Shown: piece by piece, positions 1 through 7,821 of the stretch
How positions within the stretch are numbered: position 1 is the stretch's first letter
How the letters are laid out: the number at the start of each line of letters is the position of its first letter
Assembly: GCF_034669705.1 (NCBI RefSeq)
Contig: NZ_JAXMOR010000007.1
Span: 1 to 64,000, forward strand
DNA from: Marinovum sp034669705
GTDB taxonomy: Bacteria; Pseudomonadota; Alphaproteobacteria; Rhodobacterales; Rhodobacteraceae
Length of the DNA stretch: 64,000 bases
Reading direction: 5' to 3'
Made by a program: the position numbers and the translations under genes
The notes under the pieces: model-generated
What the model was told of the DNA's origin: nothing
Databases searched by the model: none
What the model saw: only the letters and a program-made list of their open reading frames with translations

Positions 1-44
1 GATTTTGCTCATGTCTCCCGCCACTGGCCAGTATGGCACCCGCG

Positions 45-108
45 CCCCGGACCTGATCCGGGGCCTCCCGGTCATCAGCGAAGGAGGTCCCGGATCGGGG
101 TCCGGGAC
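45..108. repeat. Two adjacent short palindromes of a dispersed repeat
   Basis: Two inverted repeats sit just downstream of sspB: CCCCGGA (45-51) with TCCGGGG (57-63), and GTCCCGGA (87-94) with TCCGGGAC (101-108). The second has the same 8-base arms as a hairpin at 3122-3142, so this is a small dispersed palindromic unit. It lies where an sspB terminator would be and could act as one, but no T-run follows. Confidence 0.6.
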
Positions 109-112
109 GGGG

Positions 113-580
113 TCACTTGCGGAAGCTGTCGAGGCTCACCACCTCGGCGTCATGCTTGTCACCGTCGGTGTCCTCCTCGGCGCTGTCCTCCTCCTCGGTG
201 AGGGCGGCGAGCGGCGGCTCTTCCTCTTCCTGGGTCTCGAAGCGCAGGCCGAATTCCACCGAAGGGTCGACGAAGGTCTTGATCGCGTCGTAGGGGATGT
301 AAAGCGGCTCCGGCGCATCGCCGAAATTCAGCGTCACCGAGAAGCCCTCTTCGCCGACATCGAGGTTTTCGTACCAATGCTGCATCACCACCGTCATGTC
401 GGTGGGGTAGCGTTCGGTCAGCCATTGTGCCAGCTCGACATCCGCGTGGGTGGTGTCGAAGGTGATGAAGAAGTGGTGATCGCCGGGCAGCCCGTGTTCT
501 GCCACATCCTCAAGCACTTCGCGGATCAGGCCGCGCATGGCGCGATGCATCAGGTTGCCGTAGTCGATACTGGTCTTCAT
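113..580 (-). CDS. sspB: SspB-alpha, ClpXP adaptor for ssrA-tagged proteins
   Basis: The 155-residue protein matches the alphaproteobacterial SspB family. These adaptors tether ssrA-tagged and other substrates to the ClpXP protease in the cytoplasm. Residues about 1-110 form the compact substrate-binding domain, starting MKTSIDYGNLMHRAMRGL. An acidic low-complexity linker follows (about 115-145). The end, EVVSLDSFRK, resembles the C-terminal ClpX-binding (XB) tail. Length and layout are normal. The start at 580 is the only one that keeps the conserved N-terminus. The tmRNA gene that makes the tag recognised by SspB lies only about 2.6 kb away at 3165-3481. Confidence 0.95.
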   Translation of the reverse strand: MKTSIDYGNLMHRAMRGLIREVLEDVAEHGLPGDHHFFITFDTTHADVELAQWLTERYPTDMTVVMQHWYENLDVGEEGFSVTLNFGDAPEPLYIPYDAIKTFVDPSVEFGLRFETQEEEEPPLAALTEEEDSAEEDTDGDKHDAEVVSLDSFRK

Positions 581-653
581 GAAGGATCCCCGAAATTCTT
601 CCTCGGATCATACGGGATTCGAGGCGAAACAAAAGAGGCTCACGCCGGCTTTG

Positions 654-1910
654 TCACATTCCGGCCAGAAGGCTCAGAGCCGCCGCCGCACCTGCCGTCA
701 CAAGCAGCGTGAGCGGCACCGAGAGCCGCAGCGCGAAGATCAGAACCGCCGCCACCGCCGTCAGCAAGAGCGCCGTCAGATCGAGGCTCGCAGGCACCGG
801 CAGGGTCAGGGTCATCGGCTCCGCGTCCCATGTGACGGAGCGTGCAAACAGCACGCCGATGGCGAACCAGACCGAGAGGTTGGCGATCACGCCCACCACC
901 GCCGCCGTCACCGCCGAGAGCGCCGCGCCGATGCGGGGCCGGGCGGTGATCTGCTCGAGATAGGGCGCGCCGGCGAAGATCCACAGAAAGCACGGCGTGA
1001 AGGTCATCCACAGGGTCAGCGCGCCGGCCAGGGCAAAGCCCGTCCAGCCGGTCTCGTTGAAGCCCGCGAGGTGGCCGACAAACTGCGTCACCAGGATCAG
1101 CGGGCCGGGGGTGGTCTCGGCCAGGCCCAGTGCGTCGATCATCTCGGCGGTGGTGATCCAGCCCTGCGCCTGCACCACCTCCTGGGTCATATAGGCCAGC
1201 ACCGCATAAGCGCCGCCAAAGGTCACCAGCGCCAGCTTGCCGAAGAACAGCGCCAGGTCGAGCAGGAAGGGCAGGTTCAGCGCCCAGAGCACCCCCAGCG
1301 GCAAGAGCCAGAGCCCGCCCCAGATCGGTACCGCCAGCCAGGGCGCGCGGCCATGGCGCGGCGGCAGCGGTGCCTCTGAGCGGGCCGGCGCGCGCAGGGC
1401 CCCGACCAGCGCCGCCAGCGCGATGATCAGCGGAAACGGCAGCTGGAAGGCAAAGAGCGCCATGAAGGCCGCCACCGCCAGCATCAGGTCGCCCGCGCCC
1501 TTCAGCGCCTTGCGCGACAGCCGGGTCAGCGCCTGCGCCACGATCACGATCACCGTGGCCTTGACGCCGAGAAACAGCGTCTGCACCAGCGGCACCTCGC
1601 CGTAGCGGATGTAGATCGCCGCCAGCGCGGTGATCACCAAGGCGCCGGGCAGGACAAAGAGCAGCCCGGCCAGCACCCCGCCAAAGGTGCCGCGCAGCCG
1701 CCAGCCGGCATAGGTGGCAAGCTGCATCGCCTCTGGCCCCGGCAGCATCATGCAGAAGCTCAGCGCGCGCAGGAACTGCTCTTCGGTGAGCCATTTGCGG
1801 TCGTCGACCAGCTCGCGGTGCATCACCGCGATCTGCGCCGCCGGGCCGCCAAAGGACAGAAGTCCGATCCGCCCGAAGGCGCTGAACATCTCGGATGTGG
1901 TGGGGGTCAT
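654..1910 (-). CDS. chrA: Chromate efflux transporter ChrA
   Basis: A 418-residue polytopic membrane protein of the CHR family, which exports chromate across the inner membrane. It has the two-half structure of full-length ChrA. The first half carries the FGGPAAQIAVMHRELV signature near residue 20, and the second half carries the related FGGAYAVLAYM motif. About ten hydrophobic helices are visible. The ATG at 1908-1910 overlaps the stop of the upstream rhodanese-ChrB gene in an ATGA junction, so the two are translationally coupled and probably act together in chromate resistance. Confidence 0.93.
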   Translation of the reverse strand: MTPTTSEMFSAFGRIGLLSFGGPAAQIAVMHRELVDDRKWLTEEQFLRALSFCMMLPGPEAMQLATYAGWRLRGTFGGVLAGLLFVLPGALVITALAAIYIRYGEVPLVQTLFLGVKATVIVIVAQALTRLSRKALKGAGDLMLAVAAFMALFAFQLPFPLIIALAALVGALRAPARSEAPLPPRHGRAPWLAVPIWGGLWLLPLGVLWALNLPFLLDLALFFGKLALVTFGGAYAVLAYMTQEVVQAQGWITTAEMIDALGLAETTPGPLILVTQFVGHLAGFNETGWTGFALAGALTLWMTFTPCFLWIFAGAPYLEQITARPRIGAALSAVTAAVVGVIANLSVWFAIGVLFARSVTWDAEPMTLTLPVPASLDLTALLLTAVAAVLIFALRLSVPLTLLVTAGAAAALSLLAGM

Positions 1911-2737
1911 GCCGTGCCTGCCTCTTGCGCCCGCGCCGCGGGCCAGTCGTGGCCCTCGTCATAGCCGTCCCGCGCCCAGCGGTACAGGGCGTCATAGAGC
2001 GAAAGACCTGCCGCCAACTGTGCCTGATCATTGCGAAACTGGCGTGACAGTCCGACAGATATCGCCAGCAGCCCGGCGGCGGCCGGATGCAGATCGTGCC
2101 GGTTGGTGTCGGCGCCGCGGATCACCTGCGCGAGCCGCGTCAGCGGCTCGGAGGCGAGGTGGAACTCGGCCAGCATGGTGTCGAAGGTGCAGTCGTCTCC
2201 GCGGTGGCTCCAGAACACGCCCTCGACATCGAAGGGCGTGGCGCCGAAACGGTCGGCGACGCCGGCGACCTCGTCCGGTGCGACATAGAGGATGCGGGCC
2301 TTGCGGTCGACGAAGCGGCGGATCAGCCAGGGACAGGCGATGCGGTCGATCTTGGGGCGGTGCCGGGTGACCCAGAGCGTGGCGCCCTCGTGTCGCGCCG
2401 GGATCGCGGCGGCGGGCAGGCTCAGGCTGCCGGGCATGTCGTGCCAGCCGTACATGCCGCCGGCGAGATAGTCCGCCGCGATGCCTTCGGACGCCAGCCA
2501 GGCGGCGGCGCCCTGGCTGAGCTTGCGGCCTTTCTGGCAGGTGATCACCGCGCGTCTGCCCTCAAGGCTGCGGGCGAGGCCTTTCAGGTCGTCATGGCTG
2601 TGGCGGCTGGCGCCGGGGATCAGCCGGGGGTCTGCGGCGAAATCCTCGGGCAGGCAGATGTCGATGATCTCGGGGCAGTCAGGCGTGCCGATCAGCCGGG
2701 CGAGTTGCGAGGGGGTGATTTCATTGGGGGCGGGCAT
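1907..2737 (-). CDS. Rhodanese-ChrB fusion, chromate resistance accessory protein
   Basis: A 276-residue protein with two parts. Residues about 1-105 are a rhodanese-like domain with a Cys-containing loop (ITCQKGRKLSQGAAAWL). Residues about 115-276 match the ChrB C-terminal / chromate resistance exported family (WVTRHRPKIDRIACPWLIRRF). In ChrA operons ChrB-type proteins act as chromate sensors or accessory factors. I chose the ATG at 2737 because the 29 residues upstream in the frame look unconserved and basic; a start at 2824 is formally possible. It is coupled to chrA through an ATGA overlap. No signal peptide is seen. Whether the rhodanese part is enzymatically active is inference. Confidence 0.85.
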   Translation of the reverse strand: MPAPNEITPSQLARLIGTPDCPEIIDICLPEDFAADPRLIPGASRHSHDDLKGLARSLEGRRAVITCQKGRKLSQGAAAWLASEGIAADYLAGGMYGWHDMPGSLSLPAAAIPARHEGATLWVTRHRPKIDRIACPWLIRRFVDRKARILYVAPDEVAGVADRFGATPFDVEGVFWSHRGDDCTFDTMLAEFHLASEPLTRLAQVIRGADTNRHDLHPAAAGLLAISVGLSRQFRNDQAQLAAGLSLYDALYRWARDGYDEGHDWPAARAQEAGTA

Positions 2738-3121
2738 GAAGCATCTTTTCGGGCCGGGCAGCGCCGGCAGAGGGATGCGACTTTGGGCCTTGGCCTCACG
2801 GGGCAGTCGCTGTCTGGGCCCCATGGCGGGATGATGCGCCTTGGAGAGGGGGCTGTCAAACGGCTTCGGCTGTCACCAGCGCGTTACCGAGGCCGTGGCG
2901 TTCGCGCGTCGTCATGCCGGAGGCATGCCCTCAGCATGACGCCGCCCCCAGGCACGGCGATTTGGCAGCCACAAGCACCCTGGTCTAAGGTCGTACGGGC
3001 TTTGCTGGCATAAAGTGCCCGACAGCACCGTGGGATCGCCGCACCCCGGCCCGTCGATGCGCGGCTCGGGACTGGTGTGAAGGAGTGTTGGAAGCCAGTC
3101 ACTGGCCCAAAGAGGTTAGAG
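2738..3121. other. Intergenic stretch with no recognised gene
   Basis: No ORF on either strand resembles a known protein, and short frames on both strands look non-coding. The part next to 2738 should hold the promoter of the chrB-like/chrA operon, but I see no convincing -35/-10 pair. Confidence 0.5.
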
Positions 3122-3142
3122 GTCCCGGATCAGGTCCGGGAC
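3122..3142. repeat. Dispersed palindrome, GTCCCGGA hairpin
   Basis: GTCCCGGA (3122-3129), loop TCAGG, TCCGGGAC (3135-3142). The arms are identical to those of the hairpin at 87-108. It lies just past the 3' end of ssrA and could help end transcription, but there is no T-run. Confidence 0.6.
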
Positions 3143-3164
3143 GCGGTGGCACATAAGTCAGAGA

Positions 3165-3481
3165 GGGAAAGTGCAGGTTTCTGTTGCCAGGTACCTGCGA
3201 ACCCCGCCTAGGGCCGCTAAGCTCTAGGACTTAAGATTTCGACAGTTCGGACTGCTTACGCAGCCATCGCCATCGGAGCTTTGTTGTCATTTGCAACTAG
3301 CTTAAGTGTACCGATAACGGTGGTAACTCACCGGGACAAAGCTAACCCCTTTAGACGTTCGTCGATCCTGTTTCGGCCCCATGATCCCCAAATGAGGGAG
3401 GTTTGGTGGAGCCGCCGGGTACCGCCCCCGGGTCCGATCCGCTTATTACGAGCGCGTTTATGTCCATAGTCCCGAAGGACA
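3165..3481 (-). ncRNA. ssrA: Circularly permuted two-piece tmRNA
   Basis: Read on the minus strand, the gene first gives the acceptor piece, whose 3' end CGGCTCCACCA lies at 3404. After an intervening segment (about 3381-3403) comes the coding piece, starting GGGGCCGAAACAGGATCGACG at 3380. GGGGCCG and CGGCTCC pair as the tRNA-like acceptor stem, including a G-U at the position seen in E. coli tmRNA. The tag frame at 3294-3256 encodes ANDNKAPMAMAA followed by TAA. CCGGG-GGCGGTA-CCCGG forms the T-arm in the acceptor piece, and later complementary runs fit pseudoknots. Acceptor-first order is the permuted arrangement known from alphaproteobacteria. The outer ends are approximate. tmRNA rescues stalled ribosomes and tags the products for proteolysis. 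Confidence 0.95.
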
Positions 3482-3487
3482 AGGCTG

Positions 3488-3516
3488 AATATAGGGCGGT
3501 CGGCCGGGGATGTTAA
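3488..3516 (-). promoter_or_regulatory. Sigma-70-type promoter of ssrA
   Basis: On the minus strand, TTAACA (3516-3511) and TATATT (3493-3488) are separated by exactly 17 bases. This predicts a start near 3481, at the head of the acceptor piece. The promoter overlaps the 3' end of the convergently oriented-in-series transporter gene at 3513. Confidence 0.75.
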
Positions 3517-4394
3517 GGGGGCGAGAGCCCGGAACGACAAGGTTTTTTGCGCTGCCCGCGATAGAGCGTGTAAAGCCCGCTGCCGACGATCACCGCACTG
3601 CCGGCCCAGGTCATCAGGTCGGGGCGCTCGCCGAAGACCGCGATGCCGAGGATCATGGCAAAGATCAGCCTGGTGTAACGGAAGGGCACGGTGAGAGAGA
3701 CCTCACCGACCCGCATCGCGGCGGTGAGGGCGGTATAGGCCAGCACCCCCACTGCGACCGCCAGCGCCAGATCCAGCGACGCCCGCGCCCCCGGCAAGGG
3801 GCCGACGCCGGTCACCGCGATCATGATCACCCCGGCCACCACCAGCATCACGAAGCCATAGACCCCGAGCTGCACGTTCGACATCGACGGCGGGCTGGCC
3901 CGGGTTGCCAGATCGCGGCCGGCAAAGCCCAGCATGCCCAAAACGGCAAAGATGCTGGTGGCGCTGAAGGCCTCGGTGCCCGGCCGCAGGATCATCAGCA
4001 CGCCGACAAAGCCCAGCCCGATCGCCATCCAGCGCCGCCAGCCGACCACCTCGCCGAAAAACACCACCGCGCCGAGCGCCACGACGAGCGGCGTTGCCTG
4101 CAGCACCGCCGAAACCAGCGATAGCGGCGCCAGCGCAAAGGCCAGGGTATAGAACAGCCGCCCCAGCACCTCTGATGTCGAGCGCAGCAGCAAGGGCTTG
4201 GTGACGATCGCCGGGTGAAACAGCCGCTGTCCGCGCAGATGCGCCCAGATCAGAAAGATCACCATGCCGCCCAGCCCGAAGATGCAGAGCGCCAGGCCAA
4301 CGCCGATCTCCTGCATGGCGGATTTCAGGAACATGTCCTCAAGAGCGAACAGCGCCATCGAGGCGGTCATCAGGAGGGGGCCGCTGTTCAGCAT
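3513..4394 (-). CDS. DMT-superfamily (EamA) transporter
   Basis: A 293-residue protein with about ten hydrophobic helices and the two-repeat layout of EamA/RhaT drug-metabolite transporters. The first repeat covers roughly residues 5-140 and the second 150-285, with typical PLVVALGAVVFFGEVVGWRR and FGERPDLMTWAGSAVIV segments. The substrate cannot be told from sequence. The frame is open to 4589, but the upstream 65 residues are basic and unlike the family, so I chose the ATG at 4394. Its 3' end reaches the ssrA promoter, so read-through could affect ssrA. Confidence 0.85.
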   Translation of the reverse strand: MLNSGPLLMTASMALFALEDMFLKSAMQEIGVGLALCIFGLGGMVIFLIWAHLRGQRLFHPAIVTKPLLLRSTSEVLGRLFYTLAFALAPLSLVSAVLQATPLVVALGAVVFFGEVVGWRRWMAIGLGFVGVLMILRPGTEAFSATSIFAVLGMLGFAGRDLATRASPPSMSNVQLGVYGFVMLVVAGVIMIAVTGVGPLPGARASLDLALAVAVGVLAYTALTAAMRVGEVSLTVPFRYTRLIFAMILGIAVFGERPDLMTWAGSAVIVGSGLYTLYRGQRKKPCRSGLSPP

Positions 4395-4447
4395 TAAGGC
4401 GCAGGTCCGAGCAATGAGAGGCGCGAAATGTCCCGCGACCCGAAATG

Positions 4448-4475
4448 AAAACGGCCCCGCCGAGCGACGGGACCG
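4448..4475 (-). terminator. Rho-independent terminator after the Hint-domain gene
   Basis: On the minus strand CGGTCCCGTCG pairs with CGGCGGGGCCG over ten or eleven pairs with a tiny loop and is followed directly by TTTTC. It lies 25 bases past the stop of the gene at 4501-5421. Confidence 0.75.
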
Positions 4476-4500
4476 GGACGTTTCAATAAGGCCTTGACGC

Positions 4501-5421
4501 TCAGGCGGCCTGAGCCGCCGCCAGCCGTGCCCGGATCGACGCCGGCACCAGACGTGGTGCCGAGATCCGCGGCAGGTCCATTTCGGCAATCGTGCGCTCT
4601 TCGCCGTAAAGCTCGAGATACTCGCCGTAATTGTGGAAATGGCTGCGGCCGATATAGTCGATATAGGTCTCGGCCGGGGTCCCCTCGGCCAGAATCACGT
4701 CATGGGCCTCGGTTTCGATGTGATAGACGGTGTAGAATTCGCCCATCTCTTCGGTGGAGGCCCAATCGATGGTGCTGCCATTGACCAAGGCGCCGGCATT
4801 GATCAGCAAACTGTCGACCACCAGACCGTGATCGGCGGTCAGCCGCAGGTCACGCTTGGGCAGCCCACCGCCGAGCGCACCGGCGCTGACCCGGACAGGG
4901 CGCAGGCGTTCGGGCGGGCGGAAGGCGGTGAAGACGCGCTGCACGCCGATCCACTTGACGGCAATGGTGTCGCTCGCGGCGGTGAGGATCTCGTCGCCGG
5001 TCTTCAGGTCTTCGACCCGTGCCTCGCCCGCGGGGGTCGCGATGCGGGTGCCGGTGACAAAGCATTCGGTGGTTGACGATGCAGTTGCCGTCGACAGGTC
5101 GGCAGGCAGGTTTGCCGGATTGAAGCTGGCCGGGGTTGCGAGGTAGTAGGTCTCGCCCGCTTGGTTCAACGAACTGGCATCGCCTTCTGCGAAGATTGGA
5201 TAGAGGGTCCCGTTGATATCGATGTTTCCGACATAGGTGCCCAGGCCATTTGGGTTCGGGTCAGTGAAGAGATTTCCGGCGCCATCGTTTACCTGTTCGC
5301 CGACCGAAAACACAGTGTCAGCGGCACCGTTGCCGTCAGAGATTGTCTCGTTGTTGTCAAAATTGGCAAGGGTTAGGTTGCCGTCAAAATATAGGTGAAT
5401 ATCACCTGTATATGATGCCAT
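4501..5421 (-). CDS. Hint-domain protein, probably exported
   Basis: A 306-residue protein. Residues 1-115 are a glycine/asparagine-rich acidic region (DFNNETISDG-like segments) of the kind found at the N-terminus of Rhodobacterales type I secreted proteins. Residues about 119-260 form a Hint_2 domain: it begins at Cys120 (ECFVTGTRIATP), has the TADHGLVVD block and ends around GRSHFHNYGEY. Hint domains fold like inteins and hedgehog autoprocessing domains. Here no downstream extein is evident, only about 40 residues. The start has a good ribosome site (AGAGGAAATTAAG-ATG). A terminator follows. Self-cleavage is possible but unproven. Confidence 0.88.
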   Translation of the reverse strand: MASYTGDIHLYFDGNLTLANFDNNETISDGNGAADTVFSVGEQVNDGAGNLFTDPNPNGLGTYVGNIDINGTLYPIFAEGDASSLNQAGETYYLATPASFNPANLPADLSTATASSTTECFVTGTRIATPAGEARVEDLKTGDEILTAASDTIAVKWIGVQRVFTAFRPPERLRPVRVSAGALGGGLPKRDLRLTADHGLVVDSLLINAGALVNGSTIDWASTEEMGEFYTVYHIETEAHDVILAEGTPAETYIDYIGRSHFHNYGEYLELYGEERTIAEMDLPRISAPRLVPASIRARLAAAQAA

Positions 5422-5600
5422 CTTAATTTCCTCTTGTTCAATGACTCTTGATGAACGTTAGGCGATCGGTAACGACCGGTCGAGACAAAATGTGGCCGCG
5501 ATCACACGATCCGAAAAAAACTGCGAACCCTAACTAATCATTCACTCTTCATTCGCCCTGCGGTAGCGTGCCGGCGAAAATTGGCTCACAGGAGAGTGTC

Positions 5601-5933
5601 ATGCAGATCGATATCGCCACCGCGCTGCCGGAAGACTTCGATCCCTTTGTCGGCGATGGGTTCGAAGTCGGGGCCGAGGCGCCGGTGCGGCTCGTTCTCG
5701 ACAATGTAAAGCGCTTTCACGGGTCGATGGTGCGCGACTCAGAGGTCGAATTCGACGGGCGTCTGATCCCGCCCCGCAAGGCCTTTGCCCTGACGTTCGA
5801 GGGACCGCGCGAGCCGGTGCTCGACAGCCAGTTGGTCGAGTTGCGTCATCCAAAGCTTGGCGCCATGACGCTGCTGATCTCGCCGTTCCGGCAGGACCGC
5901 ACCTGCATGTTGTATGAGGTGGTCTTCAACTGA
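5601..5933 (+). CDS. DUF6916-like small protein
   Basis: A 110-residue soluble protein of beta-rich look. Its pattern ends with a PREPVLDSQLVELRHPKLG segment and a DRTCMLYEVVFN tail, resembling the DUF6916 family, whose function is unknown. A second, Tat-exported paralogue lies at 6501-6962 (tail DGSDVIEIVLN). The ATG at 5601 has AGGAGA eight bases upstream; the ATG at 5568 has none. Family members are often found near tail-collar (MdpB-like) proteins, as here (7002-7529). The domain assignment is from pattern resemblance only. Confidence 0.75.
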   Translation: MQIDIATALPEDFDPFVGDGFEVGAEAPVRLVLDNVKRFHGSMVRDSEVEFDGRLIPPRKAFALTFEGPREPVLDSQLVELRHPKLGAMTLLISPFRQDRTCMLYEVVFN

Positions 5934-5940
5934 GCCAGGG

Positions 5941-6444
5941 TCAGATTTCTCTCGGGCCCAGTTTCGGACGCCACTCCAGCTCCAGGTGATGCCCGGTCAC
6001 GCCGGTCTGCACGAAGTCGTGACGCAAATAGAGCCGCTGCGCAGGGTTGAGGCGCTCGACCTTGAGCCGCACCGGCACCTTGCCGCCATGCGCCTCGTTG
6101 AGCAGGCTGCGCAGGATATCGGTGCCGATGCCGCGCCCGCGGTGTTGCGGCAGCAGGGATAACTCGATGATGTAGAGAACCTCGTTCTGGCGGTCGAGAT
6201 AGAGCCGGCCGATATCGACGCCGTCGAGGGTGATGATGTGACGGTTGGCCTTGGGATAGGCGCGCTGGTAGGACAGGTCCTGCGCCTCGAACTGCTGCTT
6301 GAGAAAGCGCGTCTTTTCCTCCTCGGCCCAGACAGTCAGCTCGAATTCCCAGGCCCGCGTGGTGGCATAGAGGTATTCGAGGAAGGGCCGGTCGGCATCG
6401 TGGATGATGCGAAAGGCCACCTTGCCGCGAGGTCGGTCGAGCAT
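5941..6444 (-). CDS. GNAT-family N-acetyltransferase
   Basis: A 167-residue protein with the acetyl-CoA-binding motif A (LLPQHRGRGIGTDILRSLL, about residues 97-115). It also has the beta4 strand VLYIIELS and the C-terminal YLRHDFVQTG. This is the usual length for a single GNAT domain. The acceptor substrate is unknown. It converges with the DUF6916-like gene with only a few bases between the stops. Its place inside the Hint/DUF6916/tail-collar cluster suggests it may modify one of those proteins, but that is inference. Confidence 0.88.
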   Translation of the reverse strand: MLDRPRGKVAFRIIHDADRPFLEYLYATTRAWEFELTVWAEEEKTRFLKQQFEAQDLSYQRAYPKANRHIITLDGVDIGRLYLDRQNEVLYIIELSLLPQHRGRGIGTDILRSLLNEAHGGKVPVRLKVERLNPAQRLYLRHDFVQTGVTGHHLELEWRPKLGPREI

Positions 6445-6500
6445 GGGCGGAGGTCCGGTCTGTTGCGGCGGGGGCGCGAGGCGCGCGCCTCCGGTCAGGG

Positions 6501-6962
6501 TCAGTTCAACACGATCTCGATGACGTCCGAGCCGTCGCGTTTGCGGACCGGTGTGGCCATCAGATCGGCCGAGCCGATGCGGGCGGCCGAAACGCGATAG
6601 GTGCGGCTGCCGGCATCCACCAGCGGCCCCTTGTCGAGACCGTCGAAGACCGCGATCACGCCGCTCTTGCGGGGCAGGTCGGCGGGGCGGTGCGGGCCGC
6701 TGTTCACCGGTTCGACCGCGACCAGTTTCAGCACGGCGGTCTGGCCATCCTCGGCCCGAAAGCGGAATCGGCGGCCAAGGTGGGCGGTCAGCTCCTCGGC
6801 ACCGGAACTGTGCCAGTTGAACGGGCCGGCGTGAGGCACGGCGGCGGGCGTCGGCGCCACGGCGGCGAACGTGGTGCCGGCGGGCAGGGCGGCTAGGGTT
6901 GCGGCTCCGGCAACCTGCGTCACCACGAACCCGCGCCGGCTGATATCGTTATTGGAACTCAT
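6501..6962 (-). CDS. Tat-exported DUF6916-like protein
   Basis: A 153-residue protein whose N-terminus has a twin-arginine signal (NDISRRGFVVTQVAGAATLAALPAGTTFA), with likely cleavage near residue 33. The mature part (about 50-153) has the same pattern as the protein at 5601-5933: an FDG segment, then TYRVSAARIGSADLMATPV, then DGSDVIEIVLN. It is therefore a periplasmic or exported paralogue. It lies just downstream of the tail-collar gene on the same strand, 39 bases away, so the two probably form an operon. No function is known. Confidence 0.8.
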   Translation of the reverse strand: MSSNNDISRRGFVVTQVAGAATLAALPAGTTFAAVAPTPAAVPHAGPFNWHSSGAEELTAHLGRRFRFRAEDGQTAVLKLVAVEPVNSGPHRPADLPRKSGVIAVFDGLDKGPLVDAGSRTYRVSAARIGSADLMATPVRKRDGSDVIEIVLN

Positions 6963-7001
6963 CCGGTTCTCCTTGACCGAAATACACTGCAGGCCGGCGC
7001 A

Positions 7002-7529
7002 TCAGCTCCGCGACGGGAAGATGCCGGTTAAAGCGATCTCGTAGTTCATGGCGATATACGGCGGCAAGTTGTTGAATGGCTGACCTCCGCCGGTATTTTG
7101 TACCACGATAGATTCCGCGGCCAGGGTTCGGTTGGGCGCGGGGGTCGGCTCAAGATAGATATTCGTCAACCCCATCAAGTTGCCTTGGGGGTTGCTCTGA
7201 TTGGGTGCGCCGAGTTCGGCGTGCATGGTGGCCGTGTGGGCATGGCTCGGGATTTGTGACGTGAGGAGGGTCGTAGTCTCCGACCCGCCTCTTTCACCTA
7301 TCCGGTAGTCGTCCAGGCCGGGGCCCTGGCCGAAGCCGATCGGCGCTCGGCCCCGCAAGTCCGGCAGACCGAAAGTGGTTCGACCATCGCCGCCATAGAT
7401 CGTCCCGAGCAGCGAAAACAACGCCGTGTTCTGGGAGATCGCAACAAGCTGCCCGTTACATAACGCGAAACCGCGCTGCGCGAAGGTGTAACCCACCAGG
7501 TAGATCTGGCCAATAAATGGCTCTGCCAT
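7002..7529 (-). CDS. Tail-collar (MdpB-like) domain protein
   Basis: A 175-residue protein with the phage tail-collar fold. It starts MAEPFIGQIYLVGYTFAQRG, then has the block ALCNGQLVAISQNTALFSLL, then FGLPDLRGRAPIGFG, and ends NNLPPYIAMNYEIALTGIFP. These are the signatures of the microcystin-dependent MdpB family, collar-domain proteins encoded outside prophages in many bacteria. The ATG at 7529 has AAAGGA seven bases upstream; the 47 residues further upstream in the frame are not family-like. No other tail genes are nearby, so this is not part of a tail operon. Confidence 0.92.
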   Translation of the reverse strand: MAEPFIGQIYLVGYTFAQRGFALCNGQLVAISQNTALFSLLGTIYGGDGRTTFGLPDLRGRAPIGFGQGPGLDDYRIGERGGSETTTLLTSQIPSHAHTATMHAELGAPNQSNPQGNLMGLTNIYLEPTPAPNRTLAAESIVVQNTGGGQPFNNLPPYIAMNYEIALTGIFPSRS

Positions 7530-7781
7530 CAAATGTCCTTTCGAATGTCTCGCAGCGGGGTACCCTCTGCGAGTAAGCCTCCGGTTCCGCTGAATTATTG
7601 GCGATTGGGATAAATTTCCACCTTGGCGCCGATTGTCAGCCTGACGATGAAACAACCGGCGGTCAAGCATTAATCAAATCTTAACGATCACACCTCGCGC
7701 ACCGACCAAGGGAAGGTCTGCGGCCGTTATTTAGCCATCGTTGATGCCCGTTTTTCGATGGCTTTCACTTGGCCGGCTTGG

Positions 7782-7810
7782 CCCCGAGCACCCGATTGCG
7801 GTGCCCGGGG
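7782..7810 (-). terminator. Terminator-like hairpin after the small membrane-protein gene
   Basis: On the minus strand CCCCGGGCACC pairs with GGTGCTCGGGG (11 pairs, one G-U) around a seven-base loop, 12 bases past the stop at 7822. No T-run follows, so it may be a processing or protection hairpin. Confidence 0.45.
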
Positions 7811-7821
7811 TGGGGCCGCTG

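Noticed and set aside
5..712. 235-codon plus-strand ORF over sspB
   Set aside because: It is antisense to a clear SspB gene and has no protein resemblance; high GC keeps reverse frames open.
2884..3102. 72-codon minus-strand ORF between chrB-like gene and ssrA
   Set aside because: No ribosome site, no resemblance, odd composition.
7002..7529. Remnant prophage around the tail-collar gene
   Set aside because: No other phage genes are nearby, and MdpB-like collar proteins are commonly chromosomal.
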